Notes: generated by a model not told the origin, from the letters alone. Shown: positions 1 to 8,298, counted from the stretch's first letter. The stretch is DNA of 44,763 bases from an uncultured Alphaproteobacteria bacterium (GCA_902522585.1 CABYWI010000004.1:1-44763); one strand, 5' to 3'. Numbers and translations: made by a program.

Positions 1-1212
1 TATATGAGGCTTAACTAAATAATTAGCGAGTTGTGTTTTTTTTGGAGAGCCCAAGAGAATGTTAATAGCATTTGTCCCAAGTTCTTCAAGTGGGTGCGAT
101 ATAGCGGTTAATTTAGGATTAGTGAGTGACCCTACGACAGGACCATCAAAAGTAATAATGGAGATATCCTCTCCAATTTTTTTGTTTAATTCTGCACAAG
201 CCTGAATAGCTCCAACACTTGAGTATTCTGTTGAGCATATAATACAGTTTAATCGAGGATTATTTTTAAGAAGATCTATTGTGATTTCTTTAGAAAATGA
301 AGGGTCCTCTAAACTAGTTGTTCGATAAAGAAATTTATCAAATTTTATTTGATATTTTTTCAATGCTTTTTGAAATCCTTTTTTTCTTAAATAAGCAAAA
401 TTATATTTCTCAGAAACATTAATGAAAGCAAACAGCTGATGTCCTTTTGAATGAAGATAGTCAACTATCAGCTCTGTAGCTAGCTCATTATCTAAGTCGA
501 CCCATGAATAATTTATTTTTTTAGATCTACCCCATGCTACAAAATTTATTTTTTTTGAATTTAAATAATCAATACGTTTATCATCAGTTCGAACATTATG
601 AATGATAATGTTTTTAACTTTATTAACTTCTACTAACTTTTTATAAGAGTCCATTTCTTCTTTAGCACTATTTGCAAATAACATATAAAATAAAATATTA
701 TCTTTATTAATTTTATGAGACATTCCAGCAACAAATTTAAAATAAGCAATTTGATTTAAGGTATTGTTATTCAATCCATAAAATTTATCAAAACCAGCTG
801 CATCTTTATAAGTAGATAGATCTATCCAAGACTGAGCTGCTGCATAATTACTTCGAACTAAACTTTCAACATCTGGCCCTAAGGGTTTAAGACATCCTGT
901 AGCTGCAATATTTGCAGCAAGACCAGGCTGTGGGAAAACAGCTATGTCGGGCGGACTACCTGCTTGACAGTCGATATTAATAATTTGTTCAAATTCATCA
1001 GACCCACCGTACTCTACAGTTGCACCAGTTGCGTTTTCGAAAATTGAGATTACATCTCTAAATGACTCATCTTCAGGAGCCATCCAAGGTCCAAGAATAG
1101 TCAAGCTTTCGCCTGATAGATCCGGACCTGAATAAGCGGAACTAGCATTACCAAAGCTTGAAGTAAAAATTGATAATGTAAGTACGCTTATTATTAGTTT
1201 AATGAGTTTCAT
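1..1212 (-). CDS. Chimeric ORF: AglE-type binding-protein N-terminus fused in frame to LacI-family effector domain (3' end outside window)
   Basis: The reading frame is open from the ATG at 1210-1212 (good AGGAGG at 1219-1224) to the window edge, 404 codons. Residues 1-25 are a Sec signal peptide. Residues 30-146 match the N-lobe of alpha-glucoside-binding proteins (AglE), including 'LTILGPWMAPEDESF' and 'SPPDIAVFPQPG'. Directly after 'DKFYG' (residue 146) the protein becomes the ligand-binding half of a LacI-family repressor: 'LNNNTLNQIAYFKF', then 'CIICSTEYSSVGAIQ', 'DISIITFDGP' and near the edge 'KLTAISHPLEELG'. A natural protein would not place a cytoplasmic effector domain behind an export signal. 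The missing LacI DNA-binding domain lies on the other strand at the start of the 1311-2384 gene. The best explanation is an inversion with both breakpoints inside genes, or an assembly error. The segment assignments are strong; the function of the product is unknown. Confidence 0.85.
   Translation of the reverse strand, partial: MKLIKLIISVLTLSIFTSSFGNASSAYSGPDLSGESLTILGPWMAPEDESFRDVISIFENATGATVEYGGSDEFEQIINIDCQAGSPPDIAVFPQPGLAANIAATGCLKPLGPDVESLVRSNYAAAQSWIDLSTYKDAAGFDKFYGLNNNTLNQIAYFKFVAGMSHKINKDNILFYMLFANSAKEEMDSYKKLVEVNKVKNIIIHNVRTDDKRIDYLNSKKINFVAWGRSKKINYSWVDLDNELATELIVDYLHSKGHQLFAFINVSEKYNFAYLRKKGFQKALKKYQIKFDKFLYRTTSLEDPSFSKEITIDLLKNNPRLNCIICSTEYSSVGAIQACAELNKKIGEDISIITFDGPVVGSLTNPKLTAISHPLEELGTNAINILLGSPKKTQLANYLVKPHI
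776..803 (-). repeat. Left copy of 28-bp imperfect inverted repeat (breakpoint of lacI/aglE exchange)
   Basis: Read on the minus strand this block matches 1486-1513 on the plus strand at 26 of 28 positions. It consists of ATGCAGCT, a 3-nt stretch with two differences, then 17 identical bases TTTGATAAATTTTATGG. Flanking bases differ on both sides. It encodes 'AAGFDKFYG' in the minus-strand chimera, in the same codon phase as the other copy. Confidence 0.85.
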
Positions 1213-1258
1213 GAAACTCCTCCTTACATAAATAACTATATAACTATATTAAGATTTT

Positions 1259-1274
1259 ACCAAAACGTTTTGGT
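1259..1274. promoter_or_regulatory. LacI-family operator, perfect 16-bp palindrome
   Basis: ACCAAAACGTTTTGGT is a perfect palindrome with the central CG typical of LacI/GalR-family operators. It sits between the two divergent starts. On the minus strand it is immediately preceded by TTGACA (1275-1280), a consensus -35 box, so a bound repressor would cover that promoter. No well-spaced -10 was found for that box. On the plus strand a TATAAC (1239-1244) lies upstream of the palindrome. This is the only such operator noticed in the window. Confidence 0.75.
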
Positions 1275-1310
1275 TGTCAAACTAAAATTACCCTTTATTC
1301 TATGCATATT

Positions 1311-2384
1311 ATGAATATCATTAAATTAGCAAAGAAACTCAACCTTTCTATCACAACAGTATCAAGGGCTCTTGGTGGATATTCAGATGTAAGTGAAGTT
1401 ACGAGAAAGCGCGTAATGGACTTTGCTAAAAAGCACAATTATAACCCTAACCCATATGCCAGTAATTTAGCTTCTCATAAATCCAATGCAGCTAGCTTTG
1501 ATAAATTTTATGGTGTTTTTTATCGAGTAAACGTAAAAAGTTTAGTTTGGTATTCACCAGATAACTTTGAAGACAATGGTTACGAAGTACCATCTTCAAT
1601 GGAAGAACTACTAGCTTTAACTGATCAAATGGCAGCCGATGATAATACGCCTTGGTGTATTGGTCTTGGATCTGGTGGTGCAACAGGATGGCCAGCAACT
1701 GACTGGATGGAAGATATCATGTTAAGAACACATTCACCTGTCGTGTATGACCAGTGGGTTTCAAATGATATGAAATTTAATGATCCAAGAGTACTTGAAG
1801 CTATGGATTTCTTTGGTTCTATTGCTTTAAATGACTCTTATGTAAATGGTGGAGCTAAAGCAGTTGCTACAACTGATTTTAGAGACTCGCCTAATGGATT
1901 ATTTTCTTCACCTGCTGAGTGCATGATGCACAGACAAGCTAGCTTTATTCCTGCTTTCTTTCCTGAAGGTTTAGAAGCTGGGGTAGACTATGACTTTTTC
2001 TATTTCCCGGCTTATGCTGATAAGGATTTAGGAAAGCCTGTTCTTGGTGGAGGAACTGTTTTAACTGCTACAAATATGAATAGAGTTACAACAGAATTCA
2101 TGAAGTTTTTAATGCACCCAGAAGCTCATGAAAGATTCATGGAAAAAGGTGGATTTTTAACACCTCACACTGGAGTTGATACAAGCAAATATGCTAGTGA
2201 TACTTTCAGAGGTCTCCATGAAATTCTTCAGCAGGCAACCACATTTAGATTTGATGGATCAGATCTAATGCCAGGTTGGGTTGGTGCGGGTTCATTCTGG
2301 ACTGGAATGGTTGACTACACTAACGGCAAATCAGCTCAAGAAGTAGCTGATGCGATCCAGGCAAGCTGGGAAGCTGGCGAATAA
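1311..2384 (+). CDS. Chimeric ORF: LacI DNA-binding domain fused in frame to AglE-type binding-protein C-terminal part
   Basis: Residues 1-60 (counted from the ATG at 1311) are a LacI-type helix-turn-helix and hinge: 'LAKKLNLSITTVSRALGGY' and 'NYNPNPYASNLASHKSN'. After 'FDKFYG' the protein is the remainder of an AglE-type alpha-glucoside-binding protein, with 'VKSLVWYSPDNFEDNGYEV', 'TPWCIGLGSGGATGWPATD' and 'FFPEGLEAGVDYDFFYFP'. There is no signal peptide, so as written the product would stay in the cytoplasm and could not serve the transporter. The ATG at 1302 adds three residues; 1311 aligns better with LacI-family starts. The gene is followed by a hairpin and then by the permease genes, which is where intact aglE belongs. 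Its missing N-lobe is at 776-1212 on the minus strand. Domain assignment is strong; function of the fusion is doubtful. Confidence 0.85.
   Translation: MNIIKLAKKLNLSITTVSRALGGYSDVSEVTRKRVMDFAKKHNYNPNPYASNLASHKSNAASFDKFYGVFYRVNVKSLVWYSPDNFEDNGYEVPSSMEELLALTDQMAADDNTPWCIGLGSGGATGWPATDWMEDIMLRTHSPVVYDQWVSNDMKFNDPRVLEAMDFFGSIALNDSYVNGGAKAVATTDFRDSPNGLFSSPAECMMHRQASFIPAFFPEGLEAGVDYDFFYFPAYADKDLGKPVLGGGTVLTATNMNRVTTEFMKFLMHPEAHERFMEKGGFLTPHTGVDTSKYASDTFRGLHEILQQATTFRFDGSDLMPGWVGAGSFWTGMVDYTNGKSAQEVADAIQASWEAGE
1486..1513 (+). repeat. Right copy of 28-bp imperfect inverted repeat
   Basis: It matches 776-803 (minus) with two mismatches, at 1494 and 1496. It encodes 'AASFDKFYG' in the same codon phase as the left copy, so recombination anywhere inside it keeps both reading frames. 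It contains the odd palindrome ATAAA-T-TTTAT. Confidence 0.85.
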
Positions 2385-2395
2385 TAACTATCTTA

Positions 2396-2429
2396 TTTAG
2401 GGCGAATAATTTTATTTGTTCGCCCTAAA
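2396..2429 (+). terminator. Hairpin between binding-protein and permease genes
   Basis: TTTAGGGCGAA (2396-2406) and TTCGCCCTAAA (2419-2429) form an 11-bp perfect stem with a 12-nt AT-rich loop, 11 nt after the stop of the binding-protein part. There is no long U-run. Such intra-operon hairpins commonly stabilise or partly terminate the binding-protein message so that it exceeds the permease message. A hairpin in the same place occurs in the second transporter operon. Confidence 0.7.
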
Positions 2430-2451
2430 ATTTCGTTACTAATTATTCCTA

Positions 2452-3435
2452 ATGACAATATTTTCTCTAGCTCTCACTGTCCTTATTGGAATATTAGTCT
2501 TTGTTCTATTTTTTCATATATCTAACATTCTTTTGGATTATTTTGGTAAGCGTTCTTCAAAAATATTTAAATTAGAAAATTCTTTTCGTGTAGTAATCTT
2601 TATTGCGCCTGCTTTCATTATTCTATTCGTATTCATTATTTATCCTGTGTTTGAAACAATTCGCTTAAGTTTTTATGATAAAATAGGAAGAGAATTTTTG
2701 GGGTGGTCTAACTATGCTTGGGCTATCAAGGATCCTGATTTTCGTAGAAGTATTTTAAATAACTTTGGTTGGCTTTTAATTGTCCCGACACTTAGTACTT
2801 TTTTTGGTTTAGTCATTGCCAATCTTGCAGATCGTATATGGTGGGGCACGATTGCTAAATCCATCGTTTTTATGCCCATGGCTATCTCTTTTGTTGGGGC
2901 AGGCGTAATTTGGAAATTTATTTATGACTATCGTGGTCCTGGGCAAGAACAAATTGGATTATTAAATGCAATTGTTGTTGCATTTGGATTTGAACCCCAA
3001 GCTTGGCTGACGATCCCCATTTGGAACAATTTATTTTTGATGGCAATTATGATTTGGATTCAAACAGGACTAGCGTTAGTTATATTTAGTGCTGCGTTGA
3101 GAAGTATTCCTAGTGAAACATTAGATGCCGCTCGAATTGATGGCGCCAGTGAATTGAAAATATTTTGGTCCATAATCATTCCTTATCTCCAGCAAACAAT
3201 TCTTGTTATCTGGACTATTATTACAATTTTAGTATTGAAAGTTTTTGACATCATTTACGCTATGACTAATGGTCAATGGCAGACTGAGGTTTTAGCTAAT
3301 CTCATGTATGACTGGATGTTTAGGGGTGGTGGTGATTCTGGTAGAGGAAGTGTGCTCGCTTTCTGTATCATGATTGGTGTTATACCTATCCTTGGTTGGA
3401 ACTTATATCAGCACAGAAAAGATCAAAAAATTTGA
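2452..3435 (+). CDS. aglF: Sugar ABC transporter permease, AglF type
   Basis: Inner-membrane subunit of an alpha-glucoside ABC importer (327 aa). An N-terminal membrane helix (residues 3-25) precedes the MalF-like core, which starts near residue 45. The cytoplasmic EAA loop that docks on the ATPase is visible as 'ETLDAARIDGASELKIFW' near residues 222-239, followed by further hydrophobic helices. It follows the hairpin by 22 nt and its stop overlaps the start of the next permease (TGATG), so the two are translationally coupled. The family call rests on the overall match to AglF and on the neighbours: AglE-type binding protein, AglG with its characteristic insert, and a glycosidase. No Shine-Dalgarno sequence is evident before the ATG. 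Confidence 0.88.
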   Translation: MTIFSLALTVLIGILVFVLFFHISNILLDYFGKRSSKIFKLENSFRVVIFIAPAFIILFVFIIYPVFETIRLSFYDKIGREFLGWSNYAWAIKDPDFRRSILNNFGWLLIVPTLSTFFGLVIANLADRIWWGTIAKSIVFMPMAISFVGAGVIWKFIYDYRGPGQEQIGLLNAIVVAFGFEPQAWLTIPIWNNLFLMAIMIWIQTGLALVIFSAALRSIPSETLDAARIDGASELKIFWSIIIPYLQQTILVIWTIITILVLKVFDIIYAMTNGQWQTEVLANLMYDWMFRGGGDSGRGSVLAFCIMIGVIPILGWNLYQHRKDQKI

Positions 3436-4574
3436 TGAAAAAATTCTCCATCTCTTCAATTTTTGCGCAATTACTTTTGATTGTCTTTGTTTTTGTTTGG
3501 ATAGCACCAACTTTTGGTCTTTTTATAAGTTCCCTTAGAGACAAAGACGTATTGGCAATCAGTGGATGGTGGACCTCTTTTACTACTACTGATGTAAATG
3601 AAATTTATCGAACAAAAGGAATGGAAGCCCAAATTGAAGAAGATGGGTATTTCATAATTAAAGATAAGGTATTTGAAGAAGGAAGCGGAAAAGTTATTTC
3701 TCGATTTGGAATTACTTCTAAAAATATAGATGAATTTATGGTTGGTGAAATTGCGGTATTTAAAGATGGATCTGAAATTTCTATAGATGAAAAAGGGAAT
3801 TATTTTTGGAGATCAAAAGAAAAATTTACAAAAAAGAAAGGAAAACGCATTTTTGTCTCTGCTACTAGTCCACCGATTTTTACATTAGATAACTATAAAG
3901 AGGTTCTGCTAAGAGAAGGACTTGGACAAGCTTTTATTAATACTTTTGCTGTCGCGATACCGTCTACTTTAATTCCTCTAATAATTTGTTCTTTTTTTGC
4001 TTATTCCCTTACTTGGATGAGGTTTTTTGGAAGAGACTTATTATTAGCAACGGTCATAGCAGCACTAGTAGTTCCTTTACAAATGTCATTGATACCTATT
4101 TTGTCAATTTACAATGATATTGGTGCGCTATTTGGAGTAGCGGCAAAATCTTTTCCAGGAATTTGGATGGCCCATACTGGATTTGGCCTCGCTTCGACAA
4201 CATTTTTATTATGGAATTTTTTAAAATCTCTTCCTAATGAAATGATGGAAGCAGCAAGAGTGGATGGAGCTACCCACTATGATACTTTTATGAAAATTGT
4301 GGTTCCTCTCTCAATACCAGCTTTTGCTTCCATTTTTATCTTGCAATTTTTATGGGTTTGGAATGACCTTCTTGTAGGTTTAGTTTTCTTAGATAAACAC
4401 CCAAGTGAAATTATTTTAACTGCAAAGTTAAAAGAGCTACTTGGTTCTCGAGGAGAGAATTGGGAAATACTTACTACCGGTGCGTTCATTTCAATGAGTG
4501 TGCCATTGTTGATCTTCTTTTCTTTGCAAAGATATTTTATAAGAGGATTAGTTGCGGGTTCAGTGAAAGGTTAA
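3435..4574 (+). CDS. aglG: Sugar ABC transporter permease, AglG type
   Basis: Second inner-membrane subunit of the alpha-glucoside importer. The ATG at 3435 overlaps the aglF stop and gives 379 aa; an upstream ATG at 3396 would extend 13 residues into aglF and is less likely. After the first helix (residues 5-30) there is an extracytoplasmic insert of about 100 residues, rich in E, K and G ('FEEGSGKVISRFG', 'KDGSEISIDEKGNYFW'). This insert is a hallmark of AglG and absent from ordinary MalG-like permeases. The EAA loop is 'NEMMEAARVDGATHYDTFMK'. The C-terminus 'RYFIRGLVAGSVKG' is typical of the family. It is followed 16 nt later by the GH4 gene. Confidence 0.9.
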   Translation: MKKFSISSIFAQLLLIVFVFVWIAPTFGLFISSLRDKDVLAISGWWTSFTTTDVNEIYRTKGMEAQIEEDGYFIIKDKVFEEGSGKVISRFGITSKNIDEFMVGEIAVFKDGSEISIDEKGNYFWRSKEKFTKKKGKRIFVSATSPPIFTLDNYKEVLLREGLGQAFINTFAVAIPSTLIPLIICSFFAYSLTWMRFFGRDLLLATVIAALVVPLQMSLIPILSIYNDIGALFGVAAKSFPGIWMAHTGFGLASTTFLLWNFLKSLPNEMMEAARVDGATHYDTFMKIVVPLSIPAFASIFILQFLWVWNDLLVGLVFLDKHPSEIILTAKLKELLGSRGENWEILTTGAFISMSVPLLIFFSLQRYFIRGLVAGSVKG

Positions 4575-4590
4575 AAGAAAGGTAAATAGG

Positions 4591-5907
4591 ATGAGCAATC
4601 GAATAGTAATCATAGGTGCTGGTAGCACAAATTTTGGTTTAGGAACTGTGGGTGATTTCTACAAATCAAAAATCTTAGAAGGATCAACTTTGGTTTTGCA
4701 TGATATTAATGCTGAAACCCTTGAAAACACTAAGAATATAGCTCTTTCTTATAAAGAAAAAATGGGTGTTAATTTCACCGTAGAAGCAACAACCTCTCGT
4801 CCTGATGCACTGAAAGGGGCAGATTTTTGTTTGATCTCTATTGAAGTAGGGAGGAGATTTGATTTATGGGATCAAGATTGGAAAACACCATTACAGTACG
4901 GTATTAAACAGGTTTATGGAGAAAATGGTGGTCCAGGTGGGCTTTTTCATGCCATGCGCCAAATTCCGCCAATCATTCAAATATGTGAAGACATTGAAAA
5001 AATATGTCCAGATGCTTTTGTATTTAGTTATTCCAATCCAATGCAAAGAATTTGTCATGCTTTGACTACTCGTTTTCCAAATTTAAAAATTACGGGTCTT
5101 TGTCATGAAATCAAATCGATGGATCGTCAGCTTCCTACTTTGATGGAAACTGAATTATCTAATATTGATTTTGAAGCAGGTGGATTAAATCATTTTAGTA
5201 TTCTGTTAAATGCTAAATATAAAGACAATGGTAAAAATGGGTATCCATTTATTAAACAAAAATTTCACGATTATTATTCAGGTTTAATTAATGATCATGA
5301 AGGCTTTTACTCAAAACCAGGAGCTGAGCGAGGAGTATTTTTTGAATTATACAATCAGTATGGGTACCTTCCTATTACCACAGACTCTCACTTAGGTGAG
5401 TATTTGGCATGGGCTTACAGTGTAGCAGATCATGATGGAATATTAGACTTTTATGATAACTATAAAAAAAGATGTCTAACTTATTATGATAACGATAGTT
5501 ATCATCAATTCTTTGATATGAATGATTCTGAGCCTCATGAGAGAGTAATACCTATAATCGAAAATATTGTTACTGATGCCAATGCTCTGGAACATGCAGT
5601 CAATATTCCAAATGATGGTTTTATAGAATGTCTTCCGAAAGATATTGTTGTTGAAGTTCCTGCCATCATTAACAAAAGTGGTGTTCATGGAAAAAAACTT
5701 GAAAATTATCCTAAATCTTTTGGCACCCTGCTCAACTCACAGGTTGGGGTCATTCAGATGACCACTGATGCAGTATTATCAAAATCTAAACAAAATGCCT
5801 TTTGTGCACTTCTTGCTGATCCTGTAGTAGACAATGCCAAAACAGCAGCCTCTCTTTTAGATACTATGATCGATAGTCAAAAGGAATTTCTTGGATACCT
5901 TCAATAA
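4591..5907 (+). CDS. GH4 family NAD/Mn-dependent alpha-glycosidase
   Basis: GH4 enzymes cleave glycosides by an NAD-dependent oxidation-elimination-reduction cycle with a divalent metal. The N-terminus has the Rossmann motif 'IVIIGAGSTNFG' (residues 4-15). Metal and sugar-binding motifs follow: 'SYSNPMQR', 'GLCHEI' and 'GGLNHFSI'. The Cys-His pair normally carries a third residue diagnostic of specificity; here it is Glu (CHE), unlike the CHSVQ of MelA in the second operon. In this operon an alpha-glucosidase acting on imported disaccharides is the simplest reading. An alpha-uronidase-like specificity is possible. The stop TAA overlaps the ATG of the ATPase gene by one base. Family assignment is firm; substrate is open. 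Confidence 0.88.
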   Translation: MSNRIVIIGAGSTNFGLGTVGDFYKSKILEGSTLVLHDINAETLENTKNIALSYKEKMGVNFTVEATTSRPDALKGADFCLISIEVGRRFDLWDQDWKTPLQYGIKQVYGENGGPGGLFHAMRQIPPIIQICEDIEKICPDAFVFSYSNPMQRICHALTTRFPNLKITGLCHEIKSMDRQLPTLMETELSNIDFEAGGLNHFSILLNAKYKDNGKNGYPFIKQKFHDYYSGLINDHEGFYSKPGAERGVFFELYNQYGYLPITTDSHLGEYLAWAYSVADHDGILDFYDNYKKRCLTYYDNDSYHQFFDMNDSEPHERVIPIIENIVTDANALEHAVNIPNDGFIECLPKDIVVEVPAIINKSGVHGKKLENYPKSFGTLLNSQVGVIQMTTDAVLSKSKQNAFCALLADPVVDNAKTAASLLDTMIDSQKEFLGYLQ

Positions 5908-6986
5908 TGGCTGATATTTCAATAGAAAATCTCAATAAATCTTACGGCAAAACTCAAGTTATTAGAGATTTTTCACTGAATATTAAGAGTCAATCTTTTA
6001 CAACTTTAGTTGGTCCATCTGGATGTGGAAAATCAACCTTACTCAGAATGATAGCTGGGTTGGAAATTATTACATCTGGAAATATATCAATTGATGGGAG
6101 TCTTGTTAATGACCTCTCCCCTAAAGAAAGAAATATTGCCATGGTATTCCAGTCATATGCTCTTTATCCTCATATGACTGTTTTTGATAATATGGCCTTT
6201 GGGTTAAAATTAGAAAAACGCCCGAAAGAAGAAATACAAGATCGGGTTCAAGAGGCGGCAAGGATTTTGCAAATTGAACAATATCTTCAAAGAAAACCTA
6301 AACAACTTTCTGGGGGTCAACGTCAGCGAGTAGCTATTGGTCGAGCCATTACTAGAAAACCCAAAGTATTTTTATTTGATGAGCCTTTGTCTAACTTAGA
6401 TGCAGCTCTTAGAGTACAAATGAGAATTGAGCTTGCTAAACTTCATGAACATTTAGATACAACTATGGTTTATGTCACTCATGATCAAACTGAAGCTATG
6501 ACACTTTCCAGTGAAATTGTTGTCTTAGATCAGGGTGAAATTTCTCAACAAGGAGAGCCTTTAGATCTTTACAATAAACCTAATAATACATTTGTTGCAG
6601 GTTTTATTGGTTCACCGAAAATGAATCTTATTCCAGCAAAATTTTTATCAAACTCCTCAAATCAAGTTGAGATCAATACTCTAGGATCGAATTTTACTCT
6701 TCCTAAGAAATTGAAAGATAAAAATATAGATGCTGAATTGATTTTTGGAATTCGACCTGAAGATATGCATCTTGGATCAGACAATGATTATCATTGGCAA
6801 AGTAAAGTTTTTGTAACTGAAAAGCTGGGTTCGAGTACTTTTATATATCTAGAGGGGGAGAAAGAGCCAATAGTTATAGAAGTAACCGGGGATGCAACTA
6901 TTAAAGTAGGAGATTTAGTTAAAATAAAACTAGATCTTGAGAAAACTCATTTATTTAATTCCCAAAATTTAAGTATCCTTGAGTAA
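5907..6986 (+). CDS. aglK: Sugar ABC transporter ATPase, AglK/MsmK/UgpC type
   Basis: Cytoplasmic ATPase that powers the AglEFG importer (359 aa). Walker A 'GPSGCGKS' is at residues 36-43. The signature '[14 protein letters not shown]', Walker B 'VFLFDEP' and H-loop 'YVTHDQTEAM' follow in order, and a TOBE/OB regulatory region fills residues 235-359 ('FGIRPEDMHLG'). It starts one base before the end of the GH4 gene (TAATG), and its stop lies inside the TTG start region of the GH1 gene, so the operon is tightly coupled. It is a close paralogue of the ATPase at 8381-9412, with two 29-bp stretches identical at the nucleotide level. Confidence 0.92.
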   Translation: MADISIENLNKSYGKTQVIRDFSLNIKSQSFTTLVGPSGCGKSTLLRMIAGLEIITSGNISIDGSLVNDLSPKERNIAMVFQSYALYPHMTVFDNMAFGLKLEKRPKEEIQDRVQEAARILQIEQYLQRKPKQLSGGQRQRVAIGRAITRKPKVFLFDEPLSNLDAALRVQMRIELAKLHEHLDTTMVYVTHDQTEAMTLSSEIVVLDQGEISQQGEPLDLYNKPNNTFVAGFIGSPKMNLIPAKFLSNSSNQVEINTLGSNFTLPKKLKDKNIDAELIFGIRPEDMHLGSDNDYHWQSKVFVTEKLGSSTFIYLEGEKEPIVIEVTGDATIKVGDLVKIKLDLEKTHLFNSQNLSILE

Positions 6987-8298
6987 TTTATCTATTCTTC
7001 AAGACTTCCCTTCAGATTTTACATTTGGTGTTGCTACTTCATCTTATCAAATTGAAGGTAATTCTTATGGTGGTTGTGGGAAATCAATCTGGGATGACTT
7101 TGCTGAGCGAAGACTAAATGGAATAGATGGCCAAAAGGCCTGTAATCACTACTCTTTTTTCAAAGAAGATATAAAACTAATCAAAGATGCGGGCTTCAAG
7201 GCTTATCGTTTTTCTTTTGCTTGGCCAAGACTATTTCCAGAAAATGATAATCAAATTAATCAAGATGGAGTTAATTTCTATCACCGACTCTTAGATGAGA
7301 TTAATTTAAATGATTTAGAACCCTTTCCTACTTTATATCACTGGGATCTACCAATTCGTTTTATTAAAAACGGGGGCTGGGAAAACAAAGATACCAGTAA
7401 AAGATTTGCAGATTATGCAAATTTCATCTCTAAAAACTTTGGCGATCAATTTAAATCAGTTGCAACCATTAATGAACCTTGGTGTATATCATGGCTTAGT
7501 TACTATTTGGGAGAACATGCGCCGGGAAAGAAGGATCTTAATGCCGCTGTGAATTCCATGCACAATATTTTATTAGCCCATGGTCTCAGTGTTGACTCAC
7601 TAAGATCGGAGCATAATCATCAAATAGGAATTATTTTAAATAATGAGTTTAGTGAGCCTATTGATCAAAGTGAAAAAAATATTCAAGCAGCAAACTTATT
7701 TGATGCCATTTATAATCGTTGGTTTGCTGATGCTATTTTTAAAGGCAAATACCCTCAAATATCTTTAAATTTGTTTGAGCCTTTGATGCCTCAAGATTAT
7801 CAATCTGATCTAAAAACAATTTCTAAACCAATTGATTGGCTCGGTATTAATTACTATACACGCTCACTTATTAAATCAAAAATATCAAAAGATAAAATTA
7901 ACTATGATTGCCTTAGAGGTTCCTTAAAAAAAACTGATATGGATTGGGAATTCTATCCTAAAGGGCTTAGTTATTTTATCAATCGTATTCATAAAGAGTA
8001 TGATGAAAAGATTCCAATTTACATCACTGAAAATGGAATGGCCAATAATGATAGAATGAATTCTAAAGGTGATATTGAAGATCTAGATCGAATTGAATAT
8101 TTTCAGTTGCATCTCCAAGAAATTCTTGAATGTTTGAAAAAAGGAATTCCACTTAAAGGTTATTTTGCTTGGTCTTTATTAGATAATTATGAATGGTCAT
8201 ATGGGTATGATAAAAGATTTGGCCTCATACATGTGGACTACGAAAATTTTTCAAGAAAAACAAAACTTTCTTATAGAGAATTCCAAAAATATTTGTGA
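6979..8298 (+). CDS. GH1 beta-glucosidase
   Basis: Cytoplasmic family 1 retaining beta-glycosidase, 439 aa. The N-terminal motif 'FTFGVATSSYQIEG' is classic. The acid/base Glu is E166 in 'TINEPW' and the nucleophile is E351 in 'ITENGM'. Near the end 'GYFAWSLLDNYEWSYGY' and 'KRFGLIHVDY' form the aglycone/glycone pocket. The start is a TTG at 6979 that overlaps the end of the ATPase gene by 8 nt; no better ATG lies near it. It is the beta-glucoside counterpart to the preceding GH4 enzyme, so the operon appears to handle both anomers. No signal peptide is present, in keeping with hydrolysis after import. Confidence 0.93.
   Translation: MSNLSILQDFPSDFTFGVATSSYQIEGNSYGGCGKSIWDDFAERRLNGIDGQKACNHYSFFKEDIKLIKDAGFKAYRFSFAWPRLFPENDNQINQDGVNFYHRLLDEINLNDLEPFPTLYHWDLPIRFIKNGGWENKDTSKRFADYANFISKNFGDQFKSVATINEPWCISWLSYYLGEHAPGKKDLNAAVNSMHNILLAHGLSVDSLRSEHNHQIGIILNNEFSEPIDQSEKNIQAANLFDAIYNRWFADAIFKGKYPQISLNLFEPLMPQDYQSDLKTISKPIDWLGINYYTRSLIKSKISKDKINYDCLRGSLKKTDMDWEFYPKGLSYFINRIHKEYDEKIPIYITENGMANNDRMNSKGDIEDLDRIEYFQLHLQEILECLKKGIPLKGYFAWSLLDNYEWSYGYDKRFGLIHVDYENFSRKTKLSYREFQKYL

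Larger units (their letters stand above)
776..1513. other. Candidate inverted segment (738 bp with its repeats)
   Basis: The segment holds the signal peptide and N-lobe of the binding protein (minus), the whole intergenic promoter/operator region, and the LacI helix-turn-helix (plus). It is bounded by the two repeat copies. Flipping 804-1485 would join the AglE N-lobe to the AglE remainder on the plus strand, and the LacI DNA-binding domain to the LacI effector domain on the minus strand. That gives normal lengths (about 435 and about 330 residues) and the usual order aglR / aglE-aglF-aglG. Whether it is a switch, a fixed rearrangement or an assembly artefact cannot be told from one sequence. 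Confidence 0.7.

Noticed and set aside
1311-2384. Reading this gene simply as a LacI-family regulator or simply as a binding protein
   Set aside because: Only the first 60 residues are LacI-like and the rest lacks the LacI effector domain; equally it lacks a signal peptide and the N-lobe needed for a binding protein.
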